A stretch of 47,758 bases of DNA from Fidelibacterota bacterium SCGC AAA160-B08 (lineage in GTDB: Bacteria > Fidelibacterota > Marinisomatia > Marinisomatales > Marinisomataceae): assembly GCA_000402755.1 (NCBI GenBank), contig AQSD01000007.1, positions 1 through 47,758 of the forward strand, read 5' to 3'. Below, piece by piece: positions 26,255 to 35,645 of this stretch. A program made the translations under genes and the position numbers. Numbering within the stretch: position 1 is the first letter of the stretch; every line of letters starts with the position of its first letter. The notes below the pieces were generated by a model. That model was not told where the DNA came from and did not search any database. It was given only the letters and a program-made list of their open reading frames with translations.

Positions 26255-27992
26255 TCTCTTTAATACCTATACCTAGATCATCTAATTGTTCATCTGAAAC
26301 AGTATTGGGAGAGTCTTCCATGAGTGCAGACGCTGAAGTAGTTTTTGGAAATGCGATTACGTCTCTGATATTATTTACACCAGCTAACAACATTACCAAT
26401 CTATCTAATCCAAATGCAATACCGCCATGAGGAGGAGTTCCAAATTTTAGAGCATCAATGAAAAATCCAAACTTACTATTGATATCTTCTTTAGTAAGGC
26501 TCATAGTTTCAAAAATTTCCTGTTGTAGTTTTTGATCATGGATTCTAATAGACCCCCCTGCTACTTCATAGCCATTGATTACTATATCATAACCTTTTGA
26601 TATAGCTTTTTCAGGTTCTGATATTGCAATTTTAATATCTTTATCTTTTGGGGCTACGAAAGGATGATGCACAGAATCAAAGCGTTTATTATCTTCATCC
26701 CAACTAAACAATGGAAAATCTACAATCCATACAGGCTTAAATACTGAGTCATCGCATAAATTTAGCATTTCTGCAACTTTCACTCTTATCTTTCCTAATA
26801 CTTTTAAAGATATTTGAGAGGTATCAGCAACCATAAAACATATAGAATCATTCTGAATATCACAATCTGATGCAATAGTATTTTGAAGGTCTTCATTGAA
26901 AAATTTTGATATACCGCCTTCAAAAGAGTTTGCTTTATACTTCATCCAAGCTAGCCCTTTAGCTCCAAGTGATTGAGCATAAGTATCTAATTCAGAAATA
27001 ATTTTTCTAGAAAAAAAGTCTGAATTATTTACATTGATCATATTCACAGACTCTGAGCTTTTAAATGCTTGAAAATCAGACTGATCAGAAAAAGATTTAA
27101 AATCTTGCAACTCTACTGCATATCTAAGATCGGGCTTATCACTACCAAACCTTTTCATTGCATCTTTATAAGATAGAGTAGGAAATGGAGTTTCCATTTT
27201 AACATTGTTAACTTCATAAAATACAGTTGAAATAAGTTCTTCTACTAAATCTCTTACGTGCTGCTCGTCAACAAAACTCATTTCTAAATCAATTTGAGTA
27301 AATTCAGGCTGTCTATCTGACCTTAAATCTTCATCTCTAAAACATTTCACAATCTGAAAATATCTATCTAACCCAGAAATCATAAACAATTGTTTATACA
27401 TTTGAGGTGATTGAGGTAAAGCATAAAATTTTCCATTATGAACCCTGCTTGGCACTAAATAATCTCTTGCACCTTCAGGTGTAGACTTAGTTAATACTGG
27501 GGTTTCGATTTCAATAAAATTTTGATCATTTAGGAAATTTCTAACTACCTGAGTTGTCTTATGTCTAAGAATTAAATTATTTTGTAATTCAGAATTTCTT
27601 AACTCTAAATAACGATACTTTAATCGATGCTCTTCAGTAGAAGCTGATCTATCATGAATAGACATTGGAAGCGGAGAAGCCATATTCAAAATTTCTAGCT
27701 CTTCTGCAACAACTTCGATTTCTCCTGTTGTCATATTATTATTTACTAATTCTGATGATCTAGCTATGACATTACCAGAGACTGATATTACATCTTCATT
27801 TGATAAGGTTTTTCCTTTACCTATAAGAGAATCTGTATTTAAGATAATTTGAGTTTTACCAAATCTATCTCTGATATCAATAAAAATAATTTTCCCATGT
27901 GTACGTGTCGAATTAACCCATCCAAACAATCGAACGTTTTTATCAATATTCTTCTTGGTTAATTCACCACAATTATGTGTTCTAGATTCCAT
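26238..27992 (-). CDS. aspS: Aspartyl-tRNA synthetase
   Basis: A 584-residue class II synthetase of the bacterial type. It has an N-terminal OB anticodon-binding domain (VRLFGWVNSTRTHGKIIFID), motif 1 'FIEIETPVLTKSTPEGARDY', motif 2 with FRDEDLRSDRQPEFTQID, a GAD insertion domain in the middle, and motif 3 GGIAFGLDRLVMLLAG. The C-terminus has 'RDVIAFPKTTSASALMEDSP'. No gatCAB-related gene is in the window to hint at dual Asp/Asn charging. It starts 18 bases downstream of atpC. Confidence 0.96.
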   Translation of the reverse strand: MESRTHNCGELTKKNIDKNVRLFGWVNSTRTHGKIIFIDIRDRFGKTQIILNTDSLIGKGKTLSNEDVISVSGNVIARSSELVNNNMTTGEIEVVAEELEILNMASPLPMSIHDRSASTEEHRLKYRYLELRNSELQNNLILRHKTTQVVRNFLNDQNFIEIETPVLTKSTPEGARDYLVPSRVHNGKFYALPQSPQMYKQLFMISGLDRYFQIVKCFRDEDLRSDRQPEFTQIDLEMSFVDEQHVRDLVEELISTVFYEVNNVKMETPFPTLSYKDAMKRFGSDKPDLRYAVELQDFKSFSDQSDFQAFKSSESVNMINVNNSDFFSRKIISELDTYAQSLGAKGLAWMKYKANSFEGGISKFFNEDLQNTIASDCDIQNDSICFMVADTSQISLKVLGKIRVKVAEMLNLCDDSVFKPVWIVDFPLFSWDEDNKRFDSVHHPFVAPKDKDIKIAISEPEKAISKGYDIVINGYEVAGGSIRIHDQKLQQEIFETMSLTKEDINSKFGFFIDALKFGTPPHGGIAFGLDRLVMLLAGVNNIRDVIAFPKTTSASALMEDSPNTVSDEQLDDLGIGIKENEKNI

Positions 27993-28010
27993 ATAGTACC
28001 AATGTAATAA

Positions 28011-28298
28011 TTATTTTTCTAATTCTTGTGCATTTTCGACAAGCAATAATACCTTATCTGGAATGTCATCAGTAGAGTCGGAATTGATATCAGCAATGCC
28101 AGCTGAACAAGAAAATTGAATCTCTTTATCTTCTGTTTTTACTGATATTACCCCTTCCTTTAAATTTAGGATAGAGTTAGTATGATTTTTCATAATTCCA
28201 AAGTAGCCTTCAGTTCCAGGACATTTAACATATGTCACATTATCAAAACTGAACGAATGTGTTGGCGTTACGATATCTAAACTAAAGAAATTTGTCAC
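28011..28298 (-). CDS. atpC: ATP synthase F1 epsilon subunit, short form
   Basis: A 95-residue epsilon subunit with only the N-terminal beta sandwich (FSLDIVTPTHSFSFDNVTYV, then 'CPGTEGYFGIMKNHTNSI'). It stops at VLLLVENAQELEK, just where the C-terminal helical hairpin would begin. That hairpin inhibits ATP hydrolysis in many bacteria, so inhibition by this route is not expected. The start is GTG at 28298 in a 4-base GTGA overlap with the atpD stop. Confidence 0.93.
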   Translation of the reverse strand: MTNFFSLDIVTPTHSFSFDNVTYVKCPGTEGYFGIMKNHTNSILNLKEGVISVKTEDKEIQFSCSAGIADINSDSTDDIPDKVLLLVENAQELEK

Positions 28299-29683
28299 TT
28301 CTTAGCCTTTTCAATTGCTTCATCGATTGATCCTACATATGAAAAAGCATTTTCAGGAATTTCATCTGCCTCTCCACTAAGTATTGCTTCAAATCCTGCG
28401 ATAGAATCTTCTAATTTTACATAACGACCTTCTAGCCCTGTAAACTGTTCTGCTACGAAGAAAGGTTGAGACATAAATTTTTGCATTTTTCTTGCTCTAG
28501 ATACAACCAATTTATCTTCATCAGATAATTCATCCATACCGAGAATAGCAATAATATCCTGTAAATCTTTATACTGCTGTAAGGTTGTTTGCACAGATCG
28601 CGCAACATTATAATGCCTATCTCCAACAACTCTTGGATCTAGAATTCTAGATGTCGATGTAAGTGGATCAATAGCAGGATAGATTCCTAGTTCAGCAATT
28701 TTTCTATCTAACACTGATGTAGCATCTAAGTGTGCAAATGCTGTTGCAGGTGCCGGATCAGTTAAATCATCCGCTGGTACATAAATTGCCTGAATAGATG
28801 TAATAGATCCTTTCTTTGTAGATGTAATTCTTTCTTGCAAATCTCCCATCTCTGTTGATAGTGTTGGTTGATATCCCACAGCTGAAGGCATTCTTCCTAA
28901 CAATGCAGATACCTCTGAACCAGCTTGAGTAAATCTAAAAATATTGTCTACAAACAATAGGACATCTTTACCTTCATCGTCTCGAAAATGTTCAGCCATT
29001 GTCAATGCACTTAATCCAACTCTTAAACGTGCACCTGGTGGTTCGTTCATTTGTCCAAAAACGAGTGCTGTTTTATCAATAACGCCTGATTCTGTCATTT
29101 CAGCATAAAGATCATTTCCTTCTCTAGTTCTTTCTCCAACTCCAGCAAATACAGAGAATCCACCATGCTCAGTCGCAATATTTCTAATAAGCTCTTGAAT
29201 TAAAACTGTTTTTCCAACACCAGCTCCTCCAAATAATCCTGTTTTTCCGCCTCTAGTATAAGGCTCCATCAAATCAACAACCTTAATACCAGTTTCAAAC
29301 ATCTCAGATGTTGTGGTTAAATCTTCTTGTAATGGAGCAGCTCTATGAATTGGCGATGTTTTTGTATTTCCTACTTCTCCTTTTTGATCAATTGGATTTC
29401 CAAGGACATCAAACATCCTACCTAAAGTTGCTTCTCCAACAGGAACAGAAATTGGCTCACCCATATCTGAAACGACCGTACCCCTTACGAGACCGTCTGT
29501 AGAGTCCATAGCGATTGTTCTCACAACGCCTTGACCTAAATGCTGTGCTGTTTCTAATACTAGATTAGATCCATCTTCTCTTTTGATACTTAGAGCATTT
29601 AAAATTCTTGGCAAATGGCCTTGATTGAACTTTACGTCAACCACCGCACCAGTTATTTGTAATACTTTACCTTCATTATTCAT
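28295..29683 (-). CDS. atpD: ATP synthase F1 beta subunit
   Basis: A 462-residue catalytic subunit. Walker A is GGAGVGKTVLIQEL, the catalytic Glu is in AGVGERTREGNDLY, Walker B is DVLLFVDNIFRFTQAGSEVSALLGRMPS (VLLFVDNI core), and PAPATAFAHLDA precedes the DELSDEDK loop. The length is standard. It is 11 bases downstream of atpG and overlaps atpC. Confidence 0.98.
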   Translation of the reverse strand: MNNEGKVLQITGAVVDVKFNQGHLPRILNALSIKREDGSNLVLETAQHLGQGVVRTIAMDSTDGLVRGTVVSDMGEPISVPVGEATLGRMFDVLGNPIDQKGEVGNTKTSPIHRAAPLQEDLTTTSEMFETGIKVVDLMEPYTRGGKTGLFGGAGVGKTVLIQELIRNIATEHGGFSVFAGVGERTREGNDLYAEMTESGVIDKTALVFGQMNEPPGARLRVGLSALTMAEHFRDDEGKDVLLFVDNIFRFTQAGSEVSALLGRMPSAVGYQPTLSTEMGDLQERITSTKKGSITSIQAIYVPADDLTDPAPATAFAHLDATSVLDRKIAELGIYPAIDPLTSTSRILDPRVVGDRHYNVARSVQTTLQQYKDLQDIIAILGMDELSDEDKLVVSRARKMQKFMSQPFFVAEQFTGLEGRYVKLEDSIAGFEAILSGEADEIPENAFSYVGSIDEAIEKAKK

Positions 29684-29694
29684 TTTTAGTCCCC

Positions 29695-30552
29695 TTAATC
29701 GACTAGCGCTTCTGATCCGCTAACAATTTCTAACATTTCTGTCGTGATTGCCTCTTGACGCGCTTTGTTAAATTCTAGTTTCAATTCTTTAATTATTTCT
29801 TTTGCATTTTCTGTGGCATTATCCATTGCAATCATTCTAGCAGCTTCTTCACTACTATAAGACTCTAACATCTGTTGCCACATTTGCACTTTCAGATGTT
29901 TTGGTAATAATGATTCTACAATTCTTTCTTGATTTGGCTCATAGTCATAATTATAATTTTTGACATTATAGTCTTCAGTAAAGTCAATTGGCAATACTTT
30001 TTCTATCATCAAATCTTGTGATGCTAATGTCCTGAATCGATTATAAATGACATAAACTTCATCTACCTTAAGATTATTAAATGCTCCAATAAATGTTTCA
30101 GAAATTTCAGATGCTGTATCAAATGTCATATCTTTCCAGAAATCATAAAAAGATTCAACAACATTATAATCTCTTTTACTAAAATACTCTGAAGCTTTTT
30201 TACCTAGGCAAAATACTTGTACTTTATCTTTACCAAACTTTTCAATTTCTTTTTCAGCTAATCGAATTACACTGGAATTAAAAGAGCCTGCAAAACCTCT
30301 ATCACTAGTAATAACAATGATAGCTCTATTTTTTACATCTCTTTTTCTAACTAATGGAATATTAGTACTAGAAACTTGAGGTAAAATTCTACATATCAAA
30401 TCTTGTGTATTCCTTGAGTATGGTCTAGAAATTTCCATCTTTTCTTGTGCTTTTTTCACTTTAGCTGCAGCAACCATTTTCATAGCCTTTGTAACCTGTT
30501 GAATACTGCTAACAGATTTTATGCGTTCTTGAAGATTTTTAAGATTAGCCAT
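29695..30552 (-). CDS. atpG: ATP synthase F1 gamma subunit
   Basis: A 285-residue rotor-shaft subunit. The N-terminal coiled-coil strand is MANLKNLQERIKSVSSIQQV then TKAMKMVAAAKVKKAQ, and the C-terminal strand is 'MIAMDNATENAKEIIKELKL' with NKARQEAITTEMLEIVSG. The central fold has VITSDRGFAGSFNSSV. ATG at 30552 starts one base after the atpA stop; a longer frame to 30579 lies inside atpA. Confidence 0.97.
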   Translation of the reverse strand: MANLKNLQERIKSVSSIQQVTKAMKMVAAAKVKKAQEKMEISRPYSRNTQDLICRILPQVSSTNIPLVRKRDVKNRAIIVITSDRGFAGSFNSSVIRLAEKEIEKFGKDKVQVFCLGKKASEYFSKRDYNVVESFYDFWKDMTFDTASEISETFIGAFNNLKVDEVYVIYNRFRTLASQDLMIEKVLPIDFTEDYNVKNYNYDYEPNQERIVESLLPKHLKVQMWQQMLESYSSEEAARMIAMDNATENAKEIIKELKLEFNKARQEAITTEMLEIVSGSEALVD

Positions 30553-30553
30553 A

Positions 30554-32071
30554 TTAGAAGCTCTTTTTAAATTCCTCAATTGTCTTATTCATCTTACCAG
30601 CTAAGTCATCTCCAATATCTCCTGTATCATTAATTTCTTTAATACAGTCTGAAGCCTTAGATGCAAAATGCTCTAGCAATCCAACTTCAAATTCCTTGAC
30701 GGATTCAATTTCTATATCATCAAGATATCCCTGACTAGCTGCATAAATAATTACTACTTGATTGGCTGTAGACATTGGTACATATTGATTTTGTTTCAAT
30801 ATCTCGACCATTCGACGCCCTCTAGTAATTTGTGCTGCTGTAGCTTCATCTAAATCAGACGCAAATTTTGCAAATGCTTCTAACTCTCTGAATTGCGCTA
30901 AGTCTAATCTCAACTTACCAGCAATTTTTTTCATTGCTTTGATTTGTGCGCTTCCACCAACTCTCGATACAGAAAGTCCTACATCTACTGCGGGTCTGAC
31001 TCCACCATTAAATAGATTGGTATCTAGATATATTTGTCCATCAGTAATAGAAATTACATTTGTTGGAATATATGCTGATACATCTCCTTCTTGAGTTTCA
31101 ATAACTGGTAATGCAGTCAACGAACCTGAACCTAAATCTTCAGATAGCTTTGAAGATCTTTCTAACAATCTACTATGCAAATAAAATACATCTCCAGGGA
31201 AAGCCTCTCTACCTGGAGGTCGTCTTAATACTAATGACATCTGCCTATAAGCTGTAGCCTGTTTAGATAAATCGTCATAAACAATTAGTCCATGCATACT
31301 ATTATCTCTATAATATTCTCCCATTGCACATCCAGAATATGGTGCTATATATTGTAAGGGAGCAGGATCAGATGCATTTGCAACAACTACTGTAGTATAT
31401 TCCATTGCACCATTTGCCTCTAACTCACCTACTAACTTTGCTACTGTAGATGCTTTCTGACCAATTGCGACATAAATACAATAAACTGGACTATCACCAT
31501 CATGAGTAGATTTTTGATTAATAATTGTATCCGTAGCAATAGCAGATTTTCCTGTCTGTCTATCTCCAATAATCAACTCTCTTTGACCTCTACCAATTGG
31601 GATCATACTATCGATTGATTTTAAACCTGTTTGCAAGGGCTCTTTTACTGGAAATCTTTGCATCACTCCCAATGCTTTTCTTTCGATAGGCAATGTATGT
31701 TTTGCATTGATTGGACCTTTACCATCCATAGGTACACCTAAAGGACTAACTACTCGACCTAATAATTCTTTTCCTACAGGAACTTCTACTACTTTTCCTG
31801 TTCTTTTTACAATATCACCTTCCTTAACAAGACTACTGTCTCCAAAGAGTACAACACCTACATTTTCTTCTTCTAAATTTAATGCCATACCAAATACATT
31901 ATTTGGAAATTCTACAAGCTCAGAACTCATCACATTTCCTAGGCCACTAGTTCTAGCAACTCCATCTCCAATTTCTAAAACCTCACCAACTTCATTTACA
32001 TCAACATTGTTGTCGATATTTTTTATTTGGTCGCGTAGTAAATCACCGATTTGATTAGTTTTAATATCCAT
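30554..32071 (-). CDS. atpA: ATP synthase F1 alpha subunit
   Basis: A 505-residue non-catalytic nucleotide-binding subunit. Walker A is GDRQTGKSAIATD, with IPIGRGQRELIIGDRQ ahead of it, and the arginine-finger block is 'LSVSRVGGSAQIKAMKKIAG'. The length is standard. It directly abuts atpH (stop codon at 32072-32074) and is followed after one base by atpG. Confidence 0.98.
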   Translation of the reverse strand: MDIKTNQIGDLLRDQIKNIDNNVDVNEVGEVLEIGDGVARTSGLGNVMSSELVEFPNNVFGMALNLEEENVGVVLFGDSSLVKEGDIVKRTGKVVEVPVGKELLGRVVSPLGVPMDGKGPINAKHTLPIERKALGVMQRFPVKEPLQTGLKSIDSMIPIGRGQRELIIGDRQTGKSAIATDTIINQKSTHDGDSPVYCIYVAIGQKASTVAKLVGELEANGAMEYTTVVVANASDPAPLQYIAPYSGCAMGEYYRDNSMHGLIVYDDLSKQATAYRQMSLVLRRPPGREAFPGDVFYLHSRLLERSSKLSEDLGSGSLTALPVIETQEGDVSAYIPTNVISITDGQIYLDTNLFNGGVRPAVDVGLSVSRVGGSAQIKAMKKIAGKLRLDLAQFRELEAFAKFASDLDEATAAQITRGRRMVEILKQNQYVPMSTANQVVIIYAASQGYLDDIEIESVKEFEVGLLEHFASKASDCIKEINDTGDIGDDLAGKMNKTIEEFKKSF

Positions 32072-32614
32072 CTATACCCCTATTAATTTTGATTTTGCGT
32101 TTTCTAATTTTGTTTTTAAGCTGCTATCAAATAGCATATCATCAATCTTAATCTTTAATCCTCCAATTAAATCTTTATTAGTTGAAAAATTAATATCAAT
32201 TTTCTTTTTTGTTATGTCGCTTAGCGCATTTGATAATTGTATTCTCGCATTTTCATCCATATCTGAAGATGATGTCACCTCTACGTATGCTATATTTAAC
32301 TTCTTTTTGGCCAAAACTACAAAACTCTTATTTACATCGATCAATAAATTCATGTCATCATTTTCAATCATAACCAATAGCATATTCAGCAAACTCTCAT
32401 TAAAAATTTCTTTAAAAGATTCCCTAAATATGTTCATCTTTTGGCTTGAATCAACTGACTTTGATTTTAAGAATGTATTAATTGTCAGATCTTTTGTTGA
32501 TAAAGCAGCAAGTGCATGCAACGATGTCTTAATATCTTGAAAAATCTCAAAAGTATTGACACTGCCGCATAGCGCTTCAGAATATATTTTTATTTTTTTA
32601 TGATTTTGCTTCAT
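32072..32614 (-). CDS. atpH: ATP synthase F1 delta subunit
   Basis: A 180-residue peripheral-stalk subunit linking F1 alpha to the b subunits. It has the helical N-terminal domain (IYSEALCGSVNTFEIFQDI) and a C-terminal region ending with the conserved 'DLIGGLKIKIDDMLFDSSLK'. The start at 32614 overlaps atpF by 17 bases. The sequence is divergent, as is usual for delta, but position and C-terminal block make the call firm. Confidence 0.95.
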   Translation of the reverse strand: MKQNHKKIKIYSEALCGSVNTFEIFQDIKTSLHALAALSTKDLTINTFLKSKSVDSSQKMNIFRESFKEIFNESLLNMLLVMIENDDMNLLIDVNKSFVVLAKKKLNIAYVEVTSSSDMDENARIQLSNALSDITKKKIDINFSTNKDLIGGLKIKIDDMLFDSSLKTKLENAKSKLIGV

Positions 32615-33101
32615 CTACATTCATTGCTTCTAGTGAGGATTTAATAAATTTCTCATTATCGTCATCTTTCACATTTCTTTGTAATATTTTAGAAGCTAAA
32701 TCAATACTAAGATCAACCACTTCTTCTTTGATCTCTTTGATTGCTCGTTGCTTCTCAATTTCAATTTTAGATTTAGCATCTATAATAAATTCATCAGATT
32801 TTACTTTAGCTTTTTCTAAAATATTATTGGCTGCATCTTCAGCTTTTTGCTTGCTATCAATTACGATAACCTTACCTTCTTTTTTGGCTTGATCTAATAT
32901 TTTTTGTGACTCATCTTTTATTTGCTCTAAATCAGACTTTGCACTTTCCGCCATTTTCAGAGAATTTGCGATATCCTCTTCTCTCTCTTCAAGAAAATCT
33001 AAGAGAGGATTCCATGCAAATCTCTTTAGTACAAAAAGAACAGTCATAAAAATAAATAATGACCAAATATACGTACCAAGATCTGGTGTTAATAAATCCA
33101 T
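32598..33101 (-). CDS. atpF: ATP synthase F0 b subunit
   Basis: A 167-residue peripheral-stalk protein. One membrane helix near the N-terminus (YIWSLFIFMTVLFVLKRFAW) with the usual WNPLLDFLEERE follows, then a long charged coiled coil rich in Lys, Glu and Ala to the end. Only one b-type gene is present, so the stalk is probably a homodimer. It lies between atpE and atpH. Confidence 0.96.
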   Translation of the reverse strand: MDLLTPDLGTYIWSLFIFMTVLFVLKRFAWNPLLDFLEEREEDIANSLKMAESAKSDLEQIKDESQKILDQAKKEGKVIVIDSKQKAEDAANNILEKAKVKSDEFIIDAKSKIEIEKQRAIKEIKEEVVDLSIDLASKILQRNVKDDDNEKFIKSSLEAMNVDEAKS

Positions 33102-33129
33102 ACTTCTTCCTTACGTTTATCGTTTACTA

Positions 33130-33315
33130 TTAACCAAGAACCAATGATAATAATCCAAGCAAAATTGCTGCTCCCTCAACCAAAATTGCTAGAAGAAATG
33201 TTTGAGATCTAATTTCTCCAGCTGCTTCAGGTTGTCTTGCAATAGCTTGAGCTACTCCATAACCAATTAAACCAATACCAATTCCTGCGCCTATTACTGC
33301 TAATCCTGCTCCCAT
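33130..33315 (-). CDS. atpE: ATP synthase F0 c subunit, very short
   Basis: The 61-residue ring subunit is a two-helix hairpin. Helix 1 is glycine-rich (GAGIGIGLIGYGVAQAIA), the polar loop is ARQPEAAGEIR, and helix 2 has the ion-binding Glu47 in ILVEGAAILLG. The Gln of helix 1 and the Ser/Thr after the Glu found in sodium-binding rings are replaced by Ile and Gly, so protons are the likely ion. The start is fixed by AAAGGAG seven bases upstream, so the roughly ten-residue head usual in the family is truly missing. Confidence 0.96.
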   Translation of the reverse strand: MGAGLAVIGAGIGIGLIGYGVAQAIARQPEAAGEIRSQTFLLAILVEGAAILLGLLSLVLG

Positions 33316-33336
33316 AGTGAGACTCCTTTTTTTGTG

Positions 33337-34281
33337 TTAATGATCTACGTGTATTGCCATTCCTATAAAAACGGCTGTTAATAAAGCAAATACATAAGCT
33401 TGAATTACTGCAACAAGCAGCTCAAGCATAGTTAATCCTAGTGCAAGCGCAACAGAAAAAGGAGCCATAGCAAATCCTGCGATTGCTCCGAGTTCGGCGT
33501 TAGCACTAAAAATAAATGTTATAAAAATAACTAAAGCTATGTGTCCCCCCATCATATTACCAGCTAACCTTAGAGTCAAGGCTAAAGGTCGTATAAAAAG
33601 TCCCATGAACTCTATAGGAACTACAACAAAATATAGTGGCCACGGTAATCCGGAAGGAGCTAAATTTTTCCAATGCTGAATAAAACCATATTTCTTAATT
33701 CCAGCACCAATAAAAGCAATTAGGGAAATAGTAGCAAGAGCAAATGTGACATTCACATTTGCAGTAACAGTATTACCTCCCTTAGAAAGTATATAAAGAA
33801 TATTATACTTTTCAAAAAATTCAAATTTATATCCAAGAGAACCAATTAATCCAGAAAGATCAAAAATAGGGATTAATCCTAAAATATTTGAAAATAAGAC
33901 AAAAAAGAATATTGTATATATAAGAGGAGCCCAATCTCTATGCTCTTTATCGCCGATAGAGTTTTTAAGAACATCCTCTCTAAGATAAACAACCATCATT
34001 TCAATCATGCTCATAAACTTATTAGGGATATTTTTCTTATGAGAAATATAGCTCTGCACTAAAGCAACAATAGTTGAAACCATTATTAATGATACAAAGA
34101 ATAAAAGAAAAACATGCTTGGAAATTCCAAAGTCAACAGAAATACCAAATATCTCAGTAAATCTATTACTCAAAGACTCAAGTTCAAAAATATTGTTCTT
34201 ACTATCAGCGACATGATCAATTGCATAATCAGATGCTTTATCCATCGACCATTTTTCTGAAATTTTTTCACCAACAATCAT
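33337..34281 (-). CDS. atpB: ATP synthase F0 a subunit
   Basis: A stator channel protein of 314 residues from ATG 34281; the open frame reaches a TTG at 34299. It has a long polar N-terminal extension (to about residue 60), then five to six membrane helices. The essential arginine is in 'RPLALTLRLAGNMMGGH', and the C-terminal helix is LLVAVIQAYVFALLTAVFIG. The extended N-terminus resembles a subunits of Bacteroidetes and relatives. It lies between the AtpI-like gene and atpE. Confidence 0.96.
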   Translation of the reverse strand: MIVGEKISEKWSMDKASDYAIDHVADSKNNIFELESLSNRFTEIFGISVDFGISKHVFLLFFVSLIMVSTIVALVQSYISHKKNIPNKFMSMIEMMVVYLREDVLKNSIGDKEHRDWAPLIYTIFFFVLFSNILGLIPIFDLSGLIGSLGYKFEFFEKYNILYILSKGGNTVTANVNVTFALATISLIAFIGAGIKKYGFIQHWKNLAPSGLPWPLYFVVVPIEFMGLFIRPLALTLRLAGNMMGGHIALVIFITFIFSANAELGAIAGFAMAPFSVALALGLTMLELLVAVIQAYVFALLTAVFIGMAIHVDH

Positions 34282-34338
34282 CGCCGAAATATTAATCAAA
34301 ACATGTAAGGAAAAACAGAAAAAAAATCAGATTTTTAA

Positions 34339-34530
34339 TTATTTTTTTACAACGTGATTGTAGGCTGAAATAGAACCATGGATTACGCCTCCAATAATAG
34401 CAATATAAGATATATCCTTTGTAATAAGATAACCACATACTATCCAAGCAATAATAATACCAAAAAACTCAAAATATATCGCATAACTTTCTGACATAAT
34501 CGAGCTTAATGATCTCTTGGGAGGGTTCAT
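34339..34530 (-). CDS. AtpI/AtpZ-like small membrane protein
   Basis: A 63-residue protein with two predicted helices (FFGIIIAWIVCGYLI and YIAIIGGVIHGSISAY) joined by a short loop. Size, G-Y-L and I-G-G-V-I-x-G spacing and position at the head of the F0F1 cluster match the AtpI/AtpZ group, which assists c-ring assembly or cation transport for the synthase. The start is directly adjacent to the bactofilin stop, so it is co-transcribed with that gene. No AtpB-like or second assembly gene is present. Confidence 0.75.
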   Translation of the reverse strand: MNPPKRSLSSIMSESYAIYFEFFGIIIAWIVCGYLITKDISYIAIIGGVIHGSISAYNHVVKK

Positions 34531-34878
34531 TTATAAATCAAAATCATCTTCAATGATTTCACAGCGTCCAGAAAATTGAGCGCCATCCTGTATTGTTAAT
34601 ACTTTATATTTTAAGTCTCCAACTAGTTCACACTTCCCTAATAGCTCAGCAGAGCCATTGATAAAGACATCTCCTTGGATATAACCATTAATTTGTATTG
34701 TTGAAGCCTTAACATTTCCAAAAATTTTTCCTTTTTTTGCTAATTGGATTGCTCCACCAGTAGAAACTGATCCTCTTATTTCTCCATAAATAGTGATATT
34801 ACCACTTAAAATCATATCACCATCAATTTGGACGTCCTCTGCTATAATTGTCTGACTATTACTTGATTTATTATTCAT
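34531..34878 (-). CDS. Bactofilin (polymer-forming cytoskeletal protein)
   Basis: A 115-residue bactofilin. The core is a right-handed beta helix of short repeats: 'AEDVQIDGDMILSGNITIYG', GEIRGSVSTGGAIQLAKKGK, then IFGNVKASTIQINGYIQGDV and LLGKCELVGDLKYKVLTI. Unstructured short tails flank it. Bactofilins form filaments that organise cell-wall enzymes. ATG at 34878 is chosen because GGAGGAA lies seven to eight bases upstream; it overlaps the M23 peptidase gene by 8 bases. This pairing implies joint action on cell shape. Confidence 0.95.
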   Translation of the reverse strand: MNNKSSNSQTIIAEDVQIDGDMILSGNITIYGEIRGSVSTGGAIQLAKKGKIFGNVKASTIQINGYIQGDVFINGSAELLGKCELVGDLKYKVLTIQDGAQFSGRCEIIEDDFDL

Positions 34879-35617
34879 TTGATTCCTCCTCAAATTTATC
34901 AGATTTTTTTGAAAAGTTAGGGAAAAAAGTTAATGGATCAATTGGCTCTCCATCTTTCCATATTTCAAAATGTAAATGAGGTCCTGTGGATACTCCTGTA
35001 TTTCCAATCTTCGCAATTAATATACCTCGATCTATTTTCTCATTTTTTTTGACAAAATTTTCTTCATTGTGATAATAATGAGAGTGATATCCATTTTGAT
35101 GATCGATAACAATCCCGTTACCAAGCTCTTTAGAATAATCACTGTAAATTACAACTCCACTAGCAATGGCAACAATAGGAGTAGATTCATCACTTACAAT
35201 ATCTATTCCAAAATGTAGGGTACTTAAATTAAAATCTTTACTAATAATTCCATCGGTAGGCTGTATATCTGGTATATTATCTGTAACCATAAATCTAATA
35301 TTGCTATCTGGTAATATATTTTGACTGTCAGAACCAATAATATTCTCAATATAAGATTTCATTAATCCTATCTCCTCTAATGTTCCGCTAATATTTTCTA
35401 TAATTTTTTCTTGCTGCTCAATCTCTTTATTGATAGCAGTGATCTTAAAATACTCTTTCACAATAGGTATAGAAAGAAGCAATAATGACAAAGAAGCAAT
35501 AAGACAAAAAGCGATTAAAGACAATCCTCCTATCAGGGTAGGTCTATTGAATTCAGACTGCCATGTTTTATCATTAAAAGGAGAAATAAATAATATTTTA
35601 TATTTTTTAAATTTCAT
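34871..35617 (-). CDS. Membrane-anchored M23 (LytM) peptidase
   Basis: A 248-residue protein with one membrane helix (LIGGLSLIAFCLIASLSLLL) near residues 28-50, a coiled-coil stretch (ITAINKEIEQQEKIIENIS) and a C-terminal M23 domain. The zinc ligands are seen in LHFGIDIV (His-x3-Asp) and HLHFEIW; YHSHYYHNE lies between. It is probably a periplasmic endopeptidase on peptidoglycan stems. ATG 35617 is used; the frame opens one codon earlier with TTG. The bactofilin start overlaps its end, as in known shape-determining bactofilin/M23 pairs such as Helicobacter CcmA with Csd peptidases. Confidence 0.94.
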   Translation of the reverse strand: MKFKKYKILFISPFNDKTWQSEFNRPTLIGGLSLIAFCLIASLSLLLLSIPIVKEYFKITAINKEIEQQEKIIENISGTLEEIGLMKSYIENIIGSDSQNILPDSNIRFMVTDNIPDIQPTDGIISKDFNLSTLHFGIDIVSDESTPIVAIASGVVIYSDYSKELGNGIVIDHQNGYHSHYYHNEENFVKKNEKIDRGILIAKIGNTGVSTGPHLHFEIWKDGEPIDPLTFFPNFSKKSDKFEEESNE

Positions 35618-35645
35618 CAATATTCTTCTTTATAAATTAAGTCTA

